A program made the position numbers and the translations under genes. Positions 26,691 to 36,122 of a DNA stretch of 64,000 nt are shown piece by piece. This DNA is from Arthrobacter mobilis (GTDB lineage: Bacteria; Actinomycetota; Actinomycetes; Actinomycetales; Micrococcaceae). Positions within the stretch are counted from its first letter, which is position 1. Every line of letters begins with the position of its first letter. Location of the stretch: contig NZ_JAAZSQ010000002.1 in the NCBI RefSeq assembly GCF_012395835.1, forward strand, positions 27,524-91,523. The letters are read 5' to 3'. A model generated the notes under the pieces. It made no database searches and was not told the DNA's origin. It saw nothing but the letters and a program-made list of their open reading frames with translations.

Positions 26691-28028
26691 TCAGGTCTGG
26701 TTGCGCAGGTCGTAGATGCGGCGGAGCTTGCCGCTGGAGCGGGCCAGCGTGCCGGGTTCGGCGATTTCGATCCGGCAGGAGGACCCGACGTGGATCTTGA
26801 TCTGCGCGGCCAGTTCCTTCGCGGCCTGGGCGGCGGTTTCGGGCGTGCAGTCCTCGCGGCGCTCGATCCGCACGGTGAGCTCGTCCATCCGGGCCGGCCG
26901 GGTCAGCTCGAGCTGGAAGTGCGGGGACAGTCCCGGGATCCGCAGGGCGATCTCCTCGATCTGGGTCGGGAACAGGTTCACCCCCCGCAGGATGATCATG
27001 TCGTCGCTCCGGCCGGTGATCCGCCCGATCCGGCGCATGTTCGGCCGCCCGGTGCCCGGCAGCAGCCGGGTCAGGTCGTGGGTGCGGTAGCGGATGACCG
27101 GCATGGCCTCCTTGGTCAGGGAGGTGAAGACCAGCTCCCCGGACTCGCCGTCGGCCAGCACCGCGTTGGTGACCGGGTCCACGATCTCGGGGCGGAAGTG
27201 GTCCTCCCAGATGGTCGAGCCGTCCTTGTAGTCGATGCACTCGCCGGCCACGCCCGGGCCCATGACCTCCGAGAGCCCGTAGATGTCGCAGGCGTCGATG
27301 TCCAGCCGGCTCTCCAGCTCCCGGCGCATCTCCTCGGTCCAGGGCTCGGCCCCGAGCACCGCGACCTTCAGCGACGTCGCCGACGGGTCGATGCCGGCGT
27401 GCTCCATCGCGTCCACGATGGTCAGCAGGTAGGTCGGGGTGCACAGGATCGCGTCGGGCTCGAAGTCGGCGATCAGCTGGATCTGCTTCTCGGTCTGCCC
27501 GCCGGACATCGGGATCACCGTGCAGCCGAGCTTCTCGGCCCCGTAGTGCGCGCCCAGGCCGCCGGTGAACAGGCCGTAGCCGTACGCGTTGTGCACCTTC
27601 CAGCCGGGCTTGACCCCGGAGGCGCGCAGCGACCGGGCGAACAGATCCTCCCAGCGGCGCAGGTCCCCCTTGGTGTAGCCGACCACCGTGGGCCGGCCGG
27701 TGGTTCCCGAGGAGGCGTGGATCCGGGCCACTTCCTGCTGAGGCACGGCGAACATGCCGAACGGGTAGGCACGGCGCAGGTCCTCCTTGTCCGTGTACGG
27801 GAACTTCGCCAGGTCGGCCAGCTCCTTCAGATCCGACGGGTGGACCCCGGCCTCGTCGAACTTGCTCCGGTACATCGGCACCCGCTCGTAGGCATACGCC
27901 ACCGTATGCTGCAGGCGCTGCAGCTGCAGCGCCTCCAGCTCGTCCCGGCTCATCAGCTCCTCGGGATCAAGCGTGGCGGGGTCGGCGGGGGTGGACCTGC
28001 GGGCCTTGGTACCGGCGGTGATGTTCAT
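26691..28028 (-). CDS. paaK: Phenylacetate-CoA ligase
   Basis: 445 residues, the normal PaaK length. The ATP loop is HASSGTTGRPTVVGYT (about 104-119), followed by CDIYGLSEVMGPGVAGEC, TGRSDDMIILRGVNLFPTQIEE, and the C-terminal Lys in ARSSGKLRRIYD. It activates phenylacetate to phenylacetyl-CoA, the first step of the pathway and the source of the inducer. Its ATG directly follows the paaI stop codon, so the two are co-transcribed. Confidence 0.96.
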   Translation of the reverse strand: MNITAGTKARRSTPADPATLDPEELMSRDELEALQLQRLQHTVAYAYERVPMYRSKFDEAGVHPSDLKELADLAKFPYTDKEDLRRAYPFGMFAVPQQEVARIHASSGTTGRPTVVGYTKGDLRRWEDLFARSLRASGVKPGWKVHNAYGYGLFTGGLGAHYGAEKLGCTVIPMSGGQTEKQIQLIADFEPDAILCTPTYLLTIVDAMEHAGIDPSATSLKVAVLGAEPWTEEMRRELESRLDIDACDIYGLSEVMGPGVAGECIDYKDGSTIWEDHFRPEIVDPVTNAVLADGESGELVFTSLTKEAMPVIRYRTHDLTRLLPGTGRPNMRRIGRITGRSDDMIILRGVNLFPTQIEEIALRIPGLSPHFQLELTRPARMDELTVRIERREDCTPETAAQAAKELAAQIKIHVGSSCRIEIAEPGTLARSSGKLRRIYDLRNQT

Positions 28029-28496
28029 TCAGCTGTCCTTGCTGGTGCTACGGGGATTGGGAATGGTGCGGGAGCGGCCGCGGAATTCGGCGAGGACCTC
28101 TTCGCCGCTGCTACCTTCCTGCGTGACGCGGATGTCGTAGAGTCCGCTGCGGCCGGTCTGGTTGACCAGCCGCGCGGTGGCGGTCAGCAGCCTGCCTTCG
28201 AAGCCGGGCTTCATGAAGTTGACGTCGACGCCGGAGGCCACGGTGATGGTGCTGCCGTCGCCGTCCGGATCGTTGCAGGCTAGGGCGAAGGCCACATCGG
28301 CGAAGGCGAAGACCATCCCGCCCTGGGCCATGCCGAAGCCGTTGAGCATTTCGTGGCGGATCCTCATCTGGATGACCACGTCGCCGAACTCCGCCCGCAG
28401 GACCTCCACACCCATCCAGCGGGCGGCCTTGTCGTCCACGAAGGCGGGGTGGATCCGTGCCGGAGCGGGAGCCGTCCCGACGTCAGCGTCGCTCAT
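28029..28496 (-). CDS. paaI: PaaI hotdog-fold acyl-CoA thioesterase
   Basis: 155 residues. The hotdog core has MLNGFGMAQGGMVFAFADVAFALACN, with the catalytic Asp on the long helix, then GVDVNFMKPGFEGRLLTATARLVNQTGRSGLYDIRVT. It hydrolyses stalled hydroxylated phenylacetyl-CoA intermediates, protecting the free CoA pool. First gene of paaI-paaK-paaR, with GAGAGG 8-9 bases before the ATG and a palindromic operator over its promoter. Confidence 0.92.
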   Translation of the reverse strand: MSDADVGTAPAPARIHPAFVDDKAARWMGVEVLRAEFGDVVIQMRIRHEMLNGFGMAQGGMVFAFADVAFALACNDPDGDGSTITVASGVDVNFMKPGFEGRLLTATARLVNQTGRSGLYDIRVTQEGSSGEEVLAEFRGRSRTIPNPRSTSKDS

Positions 28497-28516
28497 GTGA
28501 GACCTCTCACTTTATT

Positions 28517-28561
28517 TACCGAATGTTCATTAGGTAATACCCGGGAGGGGCCTGCTGTCAA
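28517..28561 (-). promoter_or_regulatory. paaIK promoter with PaaR-type operator O4
   Basis: On the reverse strand a consensus TTGACA (28556-28561) is followed after 16 bases by TATTAC (28534-28539). The operator TACCGAATGTTCATTAGGTA (28517-28536) overlaps the -10 and is the most symmetric of the four sites, with 8 of 9 positions matching between halves. Confidence 0.7.
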
Positions 28562-28610
28562 GTTGTACGGGCGGTCGAACTGCCGCCGGACCGGCCGGGC
28601 CGCTGCGGGA

Positions 28611-30836
28611 TTACTGCGGGGGCGGGAGCAGCTCCGTTGCCCCGAGGGCATCGAGCACGAAGGCGTAGTCCCAGGCCGCGTCCTTCCAGGCCTCGTAGCG
28701 GCCGGAGGCGCCCCCGTGGCCGGCGTCCATGTCGGTCTTGAGCACTACCGGTGCGGTGCCGGTAGTGGCCGCGCGCAGCCGCGCCACCCACTTGGCCGGC
28801 TCCACGTACAGCACCCGGGTGTCATTGAAGCTGGTCACCGCCGCGATCGGCGGGTAGGGCAGCGGCCGGACGTTCTCGTACGGGCTGTAGGACTTCATGT
28901 AGGCGTACACCTCGGGGTCCTCGAGCGGGTTGCCCCACTCTTCCCACTCGAGCGCCGAGAGCGGCAGGTCCGGATCCAGCACGGAGGTGAGCGGATCCAC
29001 GAACGGCACCTGCGCCAGGATCGCGGCGTATTTCTGCGGGGCGAGGTTGGCCACGGCGCCCATCAGCAGGCCGCCGGCCGAGCCGCCCATGGCCGCGATG
29101 CGCGCCGGGTCCGCCCAGCCGGAGGCGGCCAGCCAGTCCGTGGCGTCCACGAAGTCGGTGAAGGTGTTCTTCTTCTTCAGTTTCTTGCCGTCCTCGTACC
29201 ACTTCCGGCCCATTTCGCCGCCGCCGCGCACGTGGGCGATGACCATCACCACGCCACGGTCCAGCACGGACAGCCGCGCCGTGCTGAAATACGGGTCCAT
29301 GCTGTGCTCGTAGCTGCCGTAGGCATAGAGCAGGGCGGGGTTGGAGCCGTCCGGGCGCACCTCGGACCGGCGCAGCACGGAGAGTGGAATCCGGGTGCCG
29401 TCCCGGCTTGTGGCCCATTCGCGGCTGGCCACATAGGCGCCGCGGTCGTAGCCGGGCACCGGGGTTTCCTTGCGCAGCCACAGCCGGCCGGTGGCCGGCT
29501 CATAGTCGTAGACCCGGGGCGGGGTGAGGAACGAGGCGTAGCCGAGCCGGATGACCGGTGACTCGTAGTCCATGGCGCCGGCGCCGGCGGTGAACAGCTC
29601 CTCGTCGAAGTCCGGTTCCGCCGGGGCGGCCTGCGTGCCCGTGCCCAGCCCGGCCAGCGGGATGACCTGGACGCGCTCGATGGTGTCCTTGCGCACCGAC
29701 AGCACCATGTGCGTGGCGGTGACGCCGGCGCCGTTGACGCGCACGGCGTCGTCGTGCGGCACGACGGTGGCCCACTGCTGCTCGGCCAGCGGCTTGGCGA
29801 ACTCGTCCAGTCCGGCCAGCGAGACCATTGAATTGACTGCTTCCTTGTTGTGCGTCAGCAGCACCATCTCCCGCCCGGCCAGCTGGAAGGGTTCGGCGTC
29901 GTAAAGGATGCGCTCGCTGCGCGGGACCAGCGTGCGCAGGCCGGCTGCCTGGTCGGCGAAGTCCAGCAGCCGGGTCTCGCTGTATTCGGAGCAGCTGATG
30001 CTGACCACCAGGTGGCGGCGGTCCGCGGAGAGGTCGAAGCCGGTCCACATGGCCGGGTCGTCTTCCTGGTGGATGACGGTGTCCTCCTCCACGCCGGTGC
30101 CAAGGACGTGGGACCTGACCTGCCAGGGCCGCCAGGTGTCGTCCACCACGAGGTAGAACACCTGGCGGCCGTCCGGTGAAAAGGCCGGCGCGTAGAAGAC
30201 GTTCTCCACCACGTCCGGCAGCAGTTCGCCGGTACGCAGGTCCTTGATCCGCAGGGTGAACCGCTCGTCCCCGGTGGTGTCGACGGCGTAGGCGAAAAGG
30301 TTGCCGTCCTTGGTCACTGCGGTGCCGCCAAGGGCGAAGAAGGGCTTGCCCTCGGCTTCGGCATTGCCGTCGAGCAGAACCTGCTCGCCCGGTATTTCGG
30401 TACCGGGCTCGACCTGCGGGGGCGTCCAGTCCGCAGCCAGGTCGCCGGTGTCCCGGGCCTGGACCCGGCACCGGACGGCATACTGCCTGCCTTCCTCCAT
30501 CCGGCTGTAGTACCACCAGCCGTCCTTGCGCACCGGCACGGAGAGGTCGGTTTCCTGGGTCCGGTTCTTGATTTCCTGGAAGATCGCCTCCCGCAGCGGC
30601 TGCTGCCCGGCCGTGACCGCCTCCGTGTACTCGTTCTCGGCCCTGAGGTGGGCCACGACCTCGGGATCCTCCTTGGCGCGCAGCCACTCGTAGTCGTCCA
30701 CGACGACGTCGCCGTGGTGGATCCGCTCGACTGGAACCTTCCGGGCGGCCGGCGGCTGCGGCGCCGGGGCGGTGCGGGGGACTGCGGGCGCGGCGGTGGA
30801 GGGTGCGGCGGCGCCGTCGGGTGCAGGGTGCGTCAT
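28611..30836 (-). CDS. Prolyl oligopeptidase family serine peptidase (protease II type)
   Basis: 741 residues. An N-terminal Ala/Pro-rich 35-residue stretch precedes the S9 beta-propeller region (WLRAKEDPEV onward) and a C-terminal alpha/beta hydrolase. The catalytic triad is Ser near 586 in GGSAGGLLMG, Asp near 671 in SFNDTRVL and His near 708 in DAGHGG. GGGEMGRKWYEDGKKLKKKNTFTDF is the hallmark of oligopeptidase B. It is a cytosolic enzyme cleaving short peptides, likely after basic residues. TATATT ends 6 bases before ATG 30836, so the mRNA is leaderless. It sits inside the paa block but has no obvious pathway role. Confidence 0.9.
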   Translation of the reverse strand: MTHPAPDGAAAPSTAAPAVPRTAPAPQPPAARKVPVERIHHGDVVVDDYEWLRAKEDPEVVAHLRAENEYTEAVTAGQQPLREAIFQEIKNRTQETDLSVPVRKDGWWYYSRMEEGRQYAVRCRVQARDTGDLAADWTPPQVEPGTEIPGEQVLLDGNAEAEGKPFFALGGTAVTKDGNLFAYAVDTTGDERFTLRIKDLRTGELLPDVVENVFYAPAFSPDGRQVFYLVVDDTWRPWQVRSHVLGTGVEEDTVIHQEDDPAMWTGFDLSADRRHLVVSISCSEYSETRLLDFADQAAGLRTLVPRSERILYDAEPFQLAGREMVLLTHNKEAVNSMVSLAGLDEFAKPLAEQQWATVVPHDDAVRVNGAGVTATHMVLSVRKDTIERVQVIPLAGLGTGTQAAPAEPDFDEELFTAGAGAMDYESPVIRLGYASFLTPPRVYDYEPATGRLWLRKETPVPGYDRGAYVASREWATSRDGTRIPLSVLRRSEVRPDGSNPALLYAYGSYEHSMDPYFSTARLSVLDRGVVMVIAHVRGGGEMGRKWYEDGKKLKKKNTFTDFVDATDWLAASGWADPARIAAMGGSAGGLLMGAVANLAPQKYAAILAQVPFVDPLTSVLDPDLPLSALEWEEWGNPLEDPEVYAYMKSYSPYENVRPLPYPPIAAVTSFNDTRVLYVEPAKWVARLRAATTGTAPVVLKTDMDAGHGGASGRYEAWKDAAWDYAFVLDALGATELLPPPQ

Positions 30837-30848
30837 GGCACCAATATA

Positions 30849-30899
30849 GATTGGGGCGCTCCCGCAGCGTCGGCTTCGGCTGCTTGACTCACCCTCGCC
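30849..30899. repeat. Dispersed palindromic repeat, type 1 copy C (degenerate)
   Basis: GATTGGGGCGCTCCCGCAG then CGTCGGCTTCGGC match the first 32 bases of the copy at 55877 almost exactly; only ACCCTCGCC of the right arm remains. It lies in the divergent gap between the peptidase and paaA and touches the peptidase -10 region. Confidence 0.65.
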
Positions 30900-30928
30900 G
30901 GGATAATATTCTGAACGAACGGTCGGTA
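30884..30928 (+). promoter_or_regulatory. paaA promoter with PaaR-type operator O3
   Basis: TTGACT (30884-30889), 17 bases, TATTCT (30907-30912). The operator TTCTGAACGAACGGTCGGTA (30909-30928) covers the -10 and the start point. Its right half is identical to those of O1 and (inverted) O2. Confidence 0.75.
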
Positions 30929-30965
30929 AATATTTCCAAGCTTCCAATACAGTGAGGTGGCCATC

Positions 30966-31952
30966 ATGGCAACGCAGACGGATGCGCGTGAGCTGCATGC
31001 AGTCCCGTCCGAAGAGGACCAGGCCGGGCAGGCGTACTTTGACCGGATCATCGCCGAGGACTCGCGGATCGAGCCCTCGGACTGGATGCCCGAGGCATAC
31101 CGGAAGACCTTGGTCCGCCAGATTTCCCAGCATGCCCACTCGGAAATCATCGGCATGCAGCCCGAGGCCAACTTCATTACCCGCGCGCCCTCGCTCAAGC
31201 GCAAGGCCATCCTGATGGCCAAAGTCCAGGACGAGGCCGGCCACGGCCTGTACCTGTACTCGGCGGCCGAGACGCTGGGCACCCCGCGCGAGGAACTCTT
31301 CGACCAGCTGCTGACCGGCAGGGCCAAGTACTCCTCGATCTTCAACTACCCGGCGCTGACCTGGGCGGACATGGGGGCCATCGGCTGGCTCGTGGACGGT
31401 GCGGCGATCGTAAACCAGGTTCCGCTGTGCCGCGCCTCCTACGGGCCCTACGGCCGGGCAATGGTCCGCATCTGCAAGGAGGAGTCCTTCCACCAGCGCC
31501 AGGGCTTCGAGATCCTGCTCGAACTGGCCAACGGCACGCCCGCGCAGAAGCAGATGGCCCAGGATGCCATCAACCGCTTCTACGCCCCTGCGCTGATGAT
31601 GTTCGGGCCGAACGACGACGCGTCCCCCAATTCCCAGCAGTCCATGCGCTGGAACATTAAGCGCTTCTCCAACGACGAACTGCGCCAGCGCTTCGTCGGC
31701 ATGATCCAGGAGCAGGTCAAGGTCCTGGGCCTGACCCTGCCCGATGACAAGATCCGGTTCAACGAGGAAACCGGCCAATGGGAGCACGGCGAACTCGACT
31801 GGAACGAGTTCTACGAGGTCCTCAAAGGCCGCGGACCGTGCAACGCGCAGCGGATGGAACGCCGGCGCGAGGCGCATGAGAACGGTGCGTGGGTGCGCGA
31901 GGCAGCCTCCGCCTACGCCGCAAAGCAGGCACAGAAAGCACAGGTGGCGTGA
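30966..31952 (+). CDS. paaA: 1,2-Phenylacetyl-CoA epoxidase, catalytic subunit A
   Basis: 328 residues, a ferritin-like diiron monooxygenase. Ligand motifs include the ExxH in [13 protein letters not shown] and the later [13 protein letters not shown]. It epoxidises the aromatic ring of phenylacetyl-CoA with PaaBCE. ATG 30966 is chosen over an in-frame GTG at 30957 because GAGGTGG is correctly spaced only for the ATG. First of paaABCDE, which run with overlaps or gaps under 16 bases. Confidence 0.96.
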   Translation: MATQTDARELHAVPSEEDQAGQAYFDRIIAEDSRIEPSDWMPEAYRKTLVRQISQHAHSEIIGMQPEANFITRAPSLKRKAILMAKVQDEAGHGLYLYSAAETLGTPREELFDQLLTGRAKYSSIFNYPALTWADMGAIGWLVDGAAIVNQVPLCRASYGPYGRAMVRICKEESFHQRQGFEILLELANGTPAQKQMAQDAINRFYAPALMMFGPNDDASPNSQQSMRWNIKRFSNDELRQRFVGMIQEQVKVLGLTLPDDKIRFNEETGQWEHGELDWNEFYEVLKGRGPCNAQRMERRREAHENGAWVREAASAYAAKQAQKAQVA

Positions 31953-32308
31953 TGGCAACAGGAGACCAGTCAGCAATGGCGACGGCGGCCAAGACCCCGG
32001 TCACCGAGGCCGGACAGTCCGCCAACAGGGGCTCGTGGCCGCTGTGGGAGGTTTTCGTGCGCTCGGCGCGCGGCCTCTCCCACGTGCATGCCGGATCCCT
32101 GCACGCCCCGGACGCCGAGATGGCGGTGCGCAATGCCCGCGATCTGTACACCCGGCGCAACGAAGGCGTCTCCCTCTGGGTGGTTCCGGCGTCGGCCATC
32201 GTGGCCAGCGATCCGGACGCCAAGGGGGCGTTCTTTGAATCCCCGCAGGGCAAGGACTACCGCCACGCCATGTACTACAAGAAGAGCGAAGGGGTGAAGC
32301 ACCTGTGA
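31952..32308 (+). CDS. paaB: 1,2-Phenylacetyl-CoA epoxidase subunit B
   Basis: 118 residues. After a 26-residue Ala/Thr-rich lead the core reads WPLWEVFVRSARGLSHVHAGSLHAPDAEMAVRNARDLYTRRNEGVSLWVVPASAI, the conserved PaaB sequence. It is a small noncatalytic subunit that bridges PaaAC heterodimers. Its ATG shares its A with the paaA stop. The N-terminal lead is longer than in the E. coli protein. Confidence 0.95.
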   Translation: MATGDQSAMATAAKTPVTEAGQSANRGSWPLWEVFVRSARGLSHVHAGSLHAPDAEMAVRNARDLYTRRNEGVSLWVVPASAIVASDPDAKGAFFESPQGKDYRHAMYYKKSEGVKHL

Positions 32309-33132
32309 GCGGCGAAAGCGCCACCCGGATCACCCCGGGCAATGCCCTGCGTCCGGAGGACATTGCCGAAAAGGTGGCTGCCGGCACCAGGATCAGCCAG
32401 GACGTGGCCGAGTACGCGCTGCGGCTGGGCGACGACGCCCTGATCCTGGCCCAGCGCCTGGGCTGGTGGATTTCCCGGGCGCCGGAAATCGAAGAGGACA
32501 TCGCCCTGGGCAACATCGCCCTGGACCTGCTCGGCCATGCCCGCTCCTTCCTGACCTACGCCGGGTCGGCCTGGGGCAAGACGGAGGACGACCTGGCCTA
32601 CTGGCGCTCGGAGCCGGAGTTCCGCTCCAGCTTCCTGGTCGAGCAGCCCAACGGCGACTTCGCCAAGACCATCGCCCGCCAGCTGGTCTTCTCCCTCTAC
32701 CAGTACGAGTTGTACTCGCGGCTGGTCAATTCAGCGGACGAAACCTTGGCGGCCATCGCCGCCAAGGCGCTCAAGGAAGTGGACTACCACCGCGACCACG
32801 CGATCCAGTGGACGCTGCGGCTGGGCGACGGCACCGAGGAATCCCACCGGCGCATGAAGTCCGGCCTGGACTCCGTCTGGCCGTACGTTGACGAACTGTT
32901 CGCCGACGACGAGCTGATCGACCGCCTGGCCGGCGTGGCCGTGCGTCCCTCCGAACTGCGCGCGCCCTTCGATGCGCTGCTGGCGCAGGTCCTGGACGAG
33001 GCCACGCTGCAGGTGCCTGAGGTGCAGCCGGCCATGACCGGCAACCGCGGCAGCCAGCACAGCGAGCACCTGGGCTACATCCTCGCCGAGATGCAGGTCA
33101 TTGCCCGCGAGCACCCCGGAGCCACCTGGTAG
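32305..33132 (+). CDS. paaC: 1,2-Phenylacetyl-CoA epoxidase subunit C
   Basis: 275 residues from GTG 32305, overlapping paaB by 4 bases. It is a ferritin-like four-helix protein related to PaaA; it retains some ligand-like residues (EIEEDIALGNIALDLLGHAR, KALKEVDYHRDHAIQW) but in known complexes is the structural, non-catalytic partner of PaaA. The C-terminal segment GSQHSEHLGYILAEMQVIAREHPGATW is highly typical. Confidence 0.95.
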   Translation: MSGESATRITPGNALRPEDIAEKVAAGTRISQDVAEYALRLGDDALILAQRLGWWISRAPEIEEDIALGNIALDLLGHARSFLTYAGSAWGKTEDDLAYWRSEPEFRSSFLVEQPNGDFAKTIARQLVFSLYQYELYSRLVNSADETLAAIAAKALKEVDYHRDHAIQWTLRLGDGTEESHRRMKSGLDSVWPYVDELFADDELIDRLAGVAVRPSELRAPFDALLAQVLDEATLQVPEVQPAMTGNRGSQHSEHLGYILAEMQVIAREHPGATW

Positions 33133-33147
33133 GAGACCGGCACAGCC

Positions 33148-33684
33148 ATGTCCACAAACACTGCAGTCCGCCCCGCCGATGCCCTGGCCGCCAAGGTCTG
33201 GGACATCGCCGCGACCATCGCCGATCCGGAGATCCCGGTCCTGACCATCGAGGACCTGGGCATCCTGCGCGAGGTGGCGGTGGTGCCCGGGCAGGCCGGC
33301 GGCGGCCGGCCCGCCGTCGAGGTCACCATTACACCCACCTATTCGGGCTGCCCGGCCATGGACACCATCCGCGACGACATCGTGGCGGCGCTGGACCGGC
33401 ACGGCTATGGCGACGTGCAGGTGAAGCTGGTGCTGGCCCCGGCCTGGACCACCGACTGGATGACCGAATCCGGCAAGGCCAAGCTCGAGGAGTACGGCAT
33501 TGCCGCACCGACCGGCAGGGCCGGGGTGCGCACCGGGCCGGTCCGCCTGGGGCTGAGCGTGAAGTGCCCGCGCTGCAACTCGCTGAACACCCGGGAGATC
33601 ACCCGCTTCGGCTCCACCTCCTGCAAGGCGCTCTACCAGTGCAATGACTGCAAGGAACCCTTCGACTACTTCAAGGTGCTCTAG
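33148..33684 (+). CDS. paaD: PaaD: iron-sulfur/maturation factor of the epoxidase
   Basis: 178 residues. The N-terminal MIP18/DUF59 domain has PEIPVLTIEDLGILREV and YSGCPAMDTIRDDI. The C-terminus is a four-cysteine zinc or iron ribbon, CPRCNSLNTREITRFGSTSCKALYQCNDCKEPFDYFKVL (Cys pairs CPRC and CNDC). PaaD is needed for epoxidase activity, probably for cluster assembly on PaaE. It lies 15 bases after paaC and its stop directly abuts the paaE ATG. Confidence 0.94.
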   Translation: MSTNTAVRPADALAAKVWDIAATIADPEIPVLTIEDLGILREVAVVPGQAGGGRPAVEVTITPTYSGCPAMDTIRDDIVAALDRHGYGDVQVKLVLAPAWTTDWMTESGKAKLEEYGIAAPTGRAGVRTGPVRLGLSVKCPRCNSLNTREITRFGSTSCKALYQCNDCKEPFDYFKVL

Positions 33685-34854
33685 ATGACTACTTCCACTC
33701 CCGAGGCCTCCTCCGCGGCCGAATCCGCAGCCAAGCGCCGGGGCAGCTTCCACCCGCTGACCGTTTCGAACGTCCGGCGGCTCACCGACGAGGCCATCGA
33801 GGTGACCTTCGCGGTTCCGGAGCACCTGCAGGGACAGTACGACTACATTCCCGGCCAGTACGTGGCCCTGCGCACGCAGCTGGAGGGCAGGGAGGTCCGC
33901 CGCAGCTACTCCATCTGCGCCGAGCCCACCCCCGGGGAGATCCGCGTGGCGATCAAGCGCGACCTGGGCGGACTGTTCTCGAACTGGGCCAACGACAACC
34001 TCAAGCCCGGGGACGTCCTGGACGTGATGAGCCCTGCCGGTGCGTTCATTTCCAAGCACCAGATCACCGAGCTCAACCGCCCCGAGGACATCGACACCGA
34101 GAACGAGACCGTCTTCGCCGCGTTCGCGGCCGGCTCCGGGATCACCCCGGTGATCGCCATCGCCCGGCACGTGCTGGCCGCCAACGACCGGGTGCGCTTT
34201 GACCTGGTCTACGCGAACAAGGCCGCCATGGACGTGATGTTCGTGGAGGAACTGGCGGACCTGAAGGACAAGTACCCGGCCCGCTTCGCCGTGCACCACG
34301 TGCTCTCCCGCGAACAGCGGATCTCCCCGCTGCTGTCCGGCCGGATCGACACCGACAAGCTCAACGCCCTGTTCGACGACGTGCTGCGCACCGACGAGGT
34401 GGACGAGTGGTTCCTGTGCGGGCCGTTCGAGTTGGTCCAGATGGTCCGCGACGTCCTGGCCGAGCGCGGAATCCCCAGCGAGAAGATCCGCTACGAGCTG
34501 TTCACCACCGGCGAGCCGACCAAGCCCCAGGGCAGCATTGGCAGGCCGGTGGAGGTGGACCCGGATGCGGACAATTACGAGATCAACTTCCGGCTGGACG
34601 GGCTCTCCGGCAAGGTGCCCAGCCCCAAGCACGCCCGCGAGTCCATCCTCAATGCCGCCCTGCGGGTGCGTCCCGACGTTCCCTTCGCCTGCGCCGGCGG
34701 CGTGTGCGGCACCTGCCGGGCCAAGGTAGTCTCGGGCACGTTCGAGATGGAGGAGAACTACGCGCTGGAGCCGGAGGAGATCGAGCGCGGCTACGTGCTG
34801 ACCTGCCAGACGCGCCCGACCAGCGACGAAATCACCGTCGACTACGACGCGTAG
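33685..34854 (+). CDS. paaE: Phenylacetyl-CoA epoxidase reductase subunit E
   Basis: 389 residues. The FAD-binding domain has RRSYSICAEPTPGEIRVAIKR, the NADPH domain has AAGSGITPVIAIARHVL, and a C-terminal plant-type 2Fe-2S ferredoxin has CAGGVCGTCRAKV near 336-348 with the fourth Cys in VLTCQTRP. It passes electrons from NADPH to the PaaA diiron centre. All four cluster cysteines are present. Last of the tightly packed paaABCDE. Confidence 0.96.
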   Translation: MTTSTPEASSAAESAAKRRGSFHPLTVSNVRRLTDEAIEVTFAVPEHLQGQYDYIPGQYVALRTQLEGREVRRSYSICAEPTPGEIRVAIKRDLGGLFSNWANDNLKPGDVLDVMSPAGAFISKHQITELNRPEDIDTENETVFAAFAAGSGITPVIAIARHVLAANDRVRFDLVYANKAAMDVMFVEELADLKDKYPARFAVHHVLSREQRISPLLSGRIDTDKLNALFDDVLRTDEVDEWFLCGPFELVQMVRDVLAERGIPSEKIRYELFTTGEPTKPQGSIGRPVEVDPDADNYEINFRLDGLSGKVPSPKHARESILNAALRVRPDVPFACAGGVCGTCRAKVVSGTFEMEENYALEPEEIERGYVLTCQTRPTSDEITVDYDA

Positions 34855-35059
34855 TATGTCGCCGGGGAGGCCTCCGGCCGGCGGCAACGAACGGAACCCT
34901 GCCTCCCAAGCTCGGCCCGGGGCCCTCGGCAGGATTCCCTACCAGCCCGGGAGCTGAACGTTCAAGCCGCCCTTCCCGGAGGCCTGCCCGGCTTTGTGTT
35001 CCTTCCGTCCATGCTGTTCCCTCCCTCCAGCCCGTCCGCATAGTCCAAAGGAGAACTTC

Positions 35060-35851
35060 GTGAGCATGATCGAGCTGAGCATTGCCGGCAATATTGCGGA
35101 AGTGGTGCTGAACGCGCCGCAGAAGATGAACGCGCTGGACGAGCAGGCGCTGGCGGACCTGGGCGCTGCGTACGACGACGCCGCGGCGGCAGCCGCCGCC
35201 GGCACGGTGCGGGCGCTGCTGCTGCGCGGAGCGGGCCGCGGCTTCTGCGCCGGCCGGGATATTTCCGGGGTCGTGCCGGAGACCGACGACGCCTACCACT
35301 ACCTGGGCGACCTGGTCACGCCGCTGCTGAAGAAGATGGCGGCCTTCCCGGCGCCGACCTTCGCGGCCGCACAGGGGGCAGCGCTCGGTGTCGGGCTCGG
35401 GCTGCTGATTGCCACCGACGTGGTGTACGTGGCGGAGGATGCCAAGATCGGCTCGCCGTTTGCCAACCTCGGGGCCACGCTGGATTCGGGCGGGCACTGG
35501 CTGTTCACCGAGCGCCTCGGGGCACACCGGACCCTGGACCTGGTCTACACCGCCGAACTGATGAGCGGCAGCGAGGCGGTGGCCTCCGGCCTGTTCAGCC
35601 GCGCCATGCCGGCCGGGGAACTGCTGGACAGCACCCGGGCCATCGTGGCCCGGGTGGCCGAGGGGGCCACCGGGGCCTTCCGGGCATCGAAGGAACTCGT
35701 GGCCCATATCCGGGACCAGCGGCTGGGGCTGTGGGCAGCCACCGAGGAGGAGAACGTGGCCCAGGGACAGCTGTGCAGCAGCGCCGACTACGCTGAGGGC
35801 TTCAAGGCCTTCCAGGAGAAGCGCCGGCCGGTCTTCAAAGGTCTGCCCTGA
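35060..35851 (+). CDS. paaG: 1,2-Epoxyphenylacetyl-CoA isomerase (PaaG-like crotonase)
   Basis: 263 residues from GTG 35060, preceded by an excellent AAAGGAGAAC site. The crotonase motifs are GRGFCAGRDISGV and AAAQGAALGVGLGLLIATDVVYVAEDAKIGSPFANLGATLDSGG. PaaG isomerises the ring epoxide to oxepin-CoA and later shifts a double bond. Assignment rests on sequence type and position 205 bases after paaE; the gap has no operator or clear promoter, so it is probably in the same transcript. Confidence 0.85.
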   Translation: MSMIELSIAGNIAEVVLNAPQKMNALDEQALADLGAAYDDAAAAAAAGTVRALLLRGAGRGFCAGRDISGVVPETDDAYHYLGDLVTPLLKKMAAFPAPTFAAAQGAALGVGLGLLIATDVVYVAEDAKIGSPFANLGATLDSGGHWLFTERLGAHRTLDLVYTAELMSGSEAVASGLFSRAMPAGELLDSTRAIVARVAEGATGAFRASKELVAHIRDQRLGLWAATEEENVAQGQLCSSADYAEGFKAFQEKRRPVFKGLP

Positions 35852-36059
35852 TATCAATCCTTTAATCCCCGGCGCGGATTCCGCCCGCAGCCCTTGACGG
35901 CAGTTGCCGGCCGGAGGAGGATGCTGCCACTGAGCTGCCCCGCCGGAAGGCAGGTTTCCGGCGGCGCAGCCTGGTGGGCCTGCGGGTGCCGGAAGAGCGC
36001 CGTATGGGGGTGGGCGGCCGTGCATGCGGCCGCCAGCAGTCACGGCAGGCGCGGGCCCG

Positions 36060-36107
36060 GCAGAAAGCCACCCGTCCCGGAGAAACCCGGGACGGGTGGC
36101 TTTCTGC
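36060..36107. terminator. Strong bidirectional terminator after the paa block
   Basis: A 21-pair perfect stem (36060-36080 with 36087-36107, arms beginning GCAGAAAGCCACCC) and 6-base loop AGAAAC, in the convergent gap between paaG and the Lrp gene. Confidence 0.85.
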
Positions 36108-36122
36108 TGCCTGCCGCCAGGC

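Noticed and set aside
30837..31976. N-terminal extension of the prolyl oligopeptidase frame over paaA
   Set aside because: The frame stays open by chance. The peptidase starts at ATG 30836 with a leaderless promoter; the extension is antisense to paaA and the operator.
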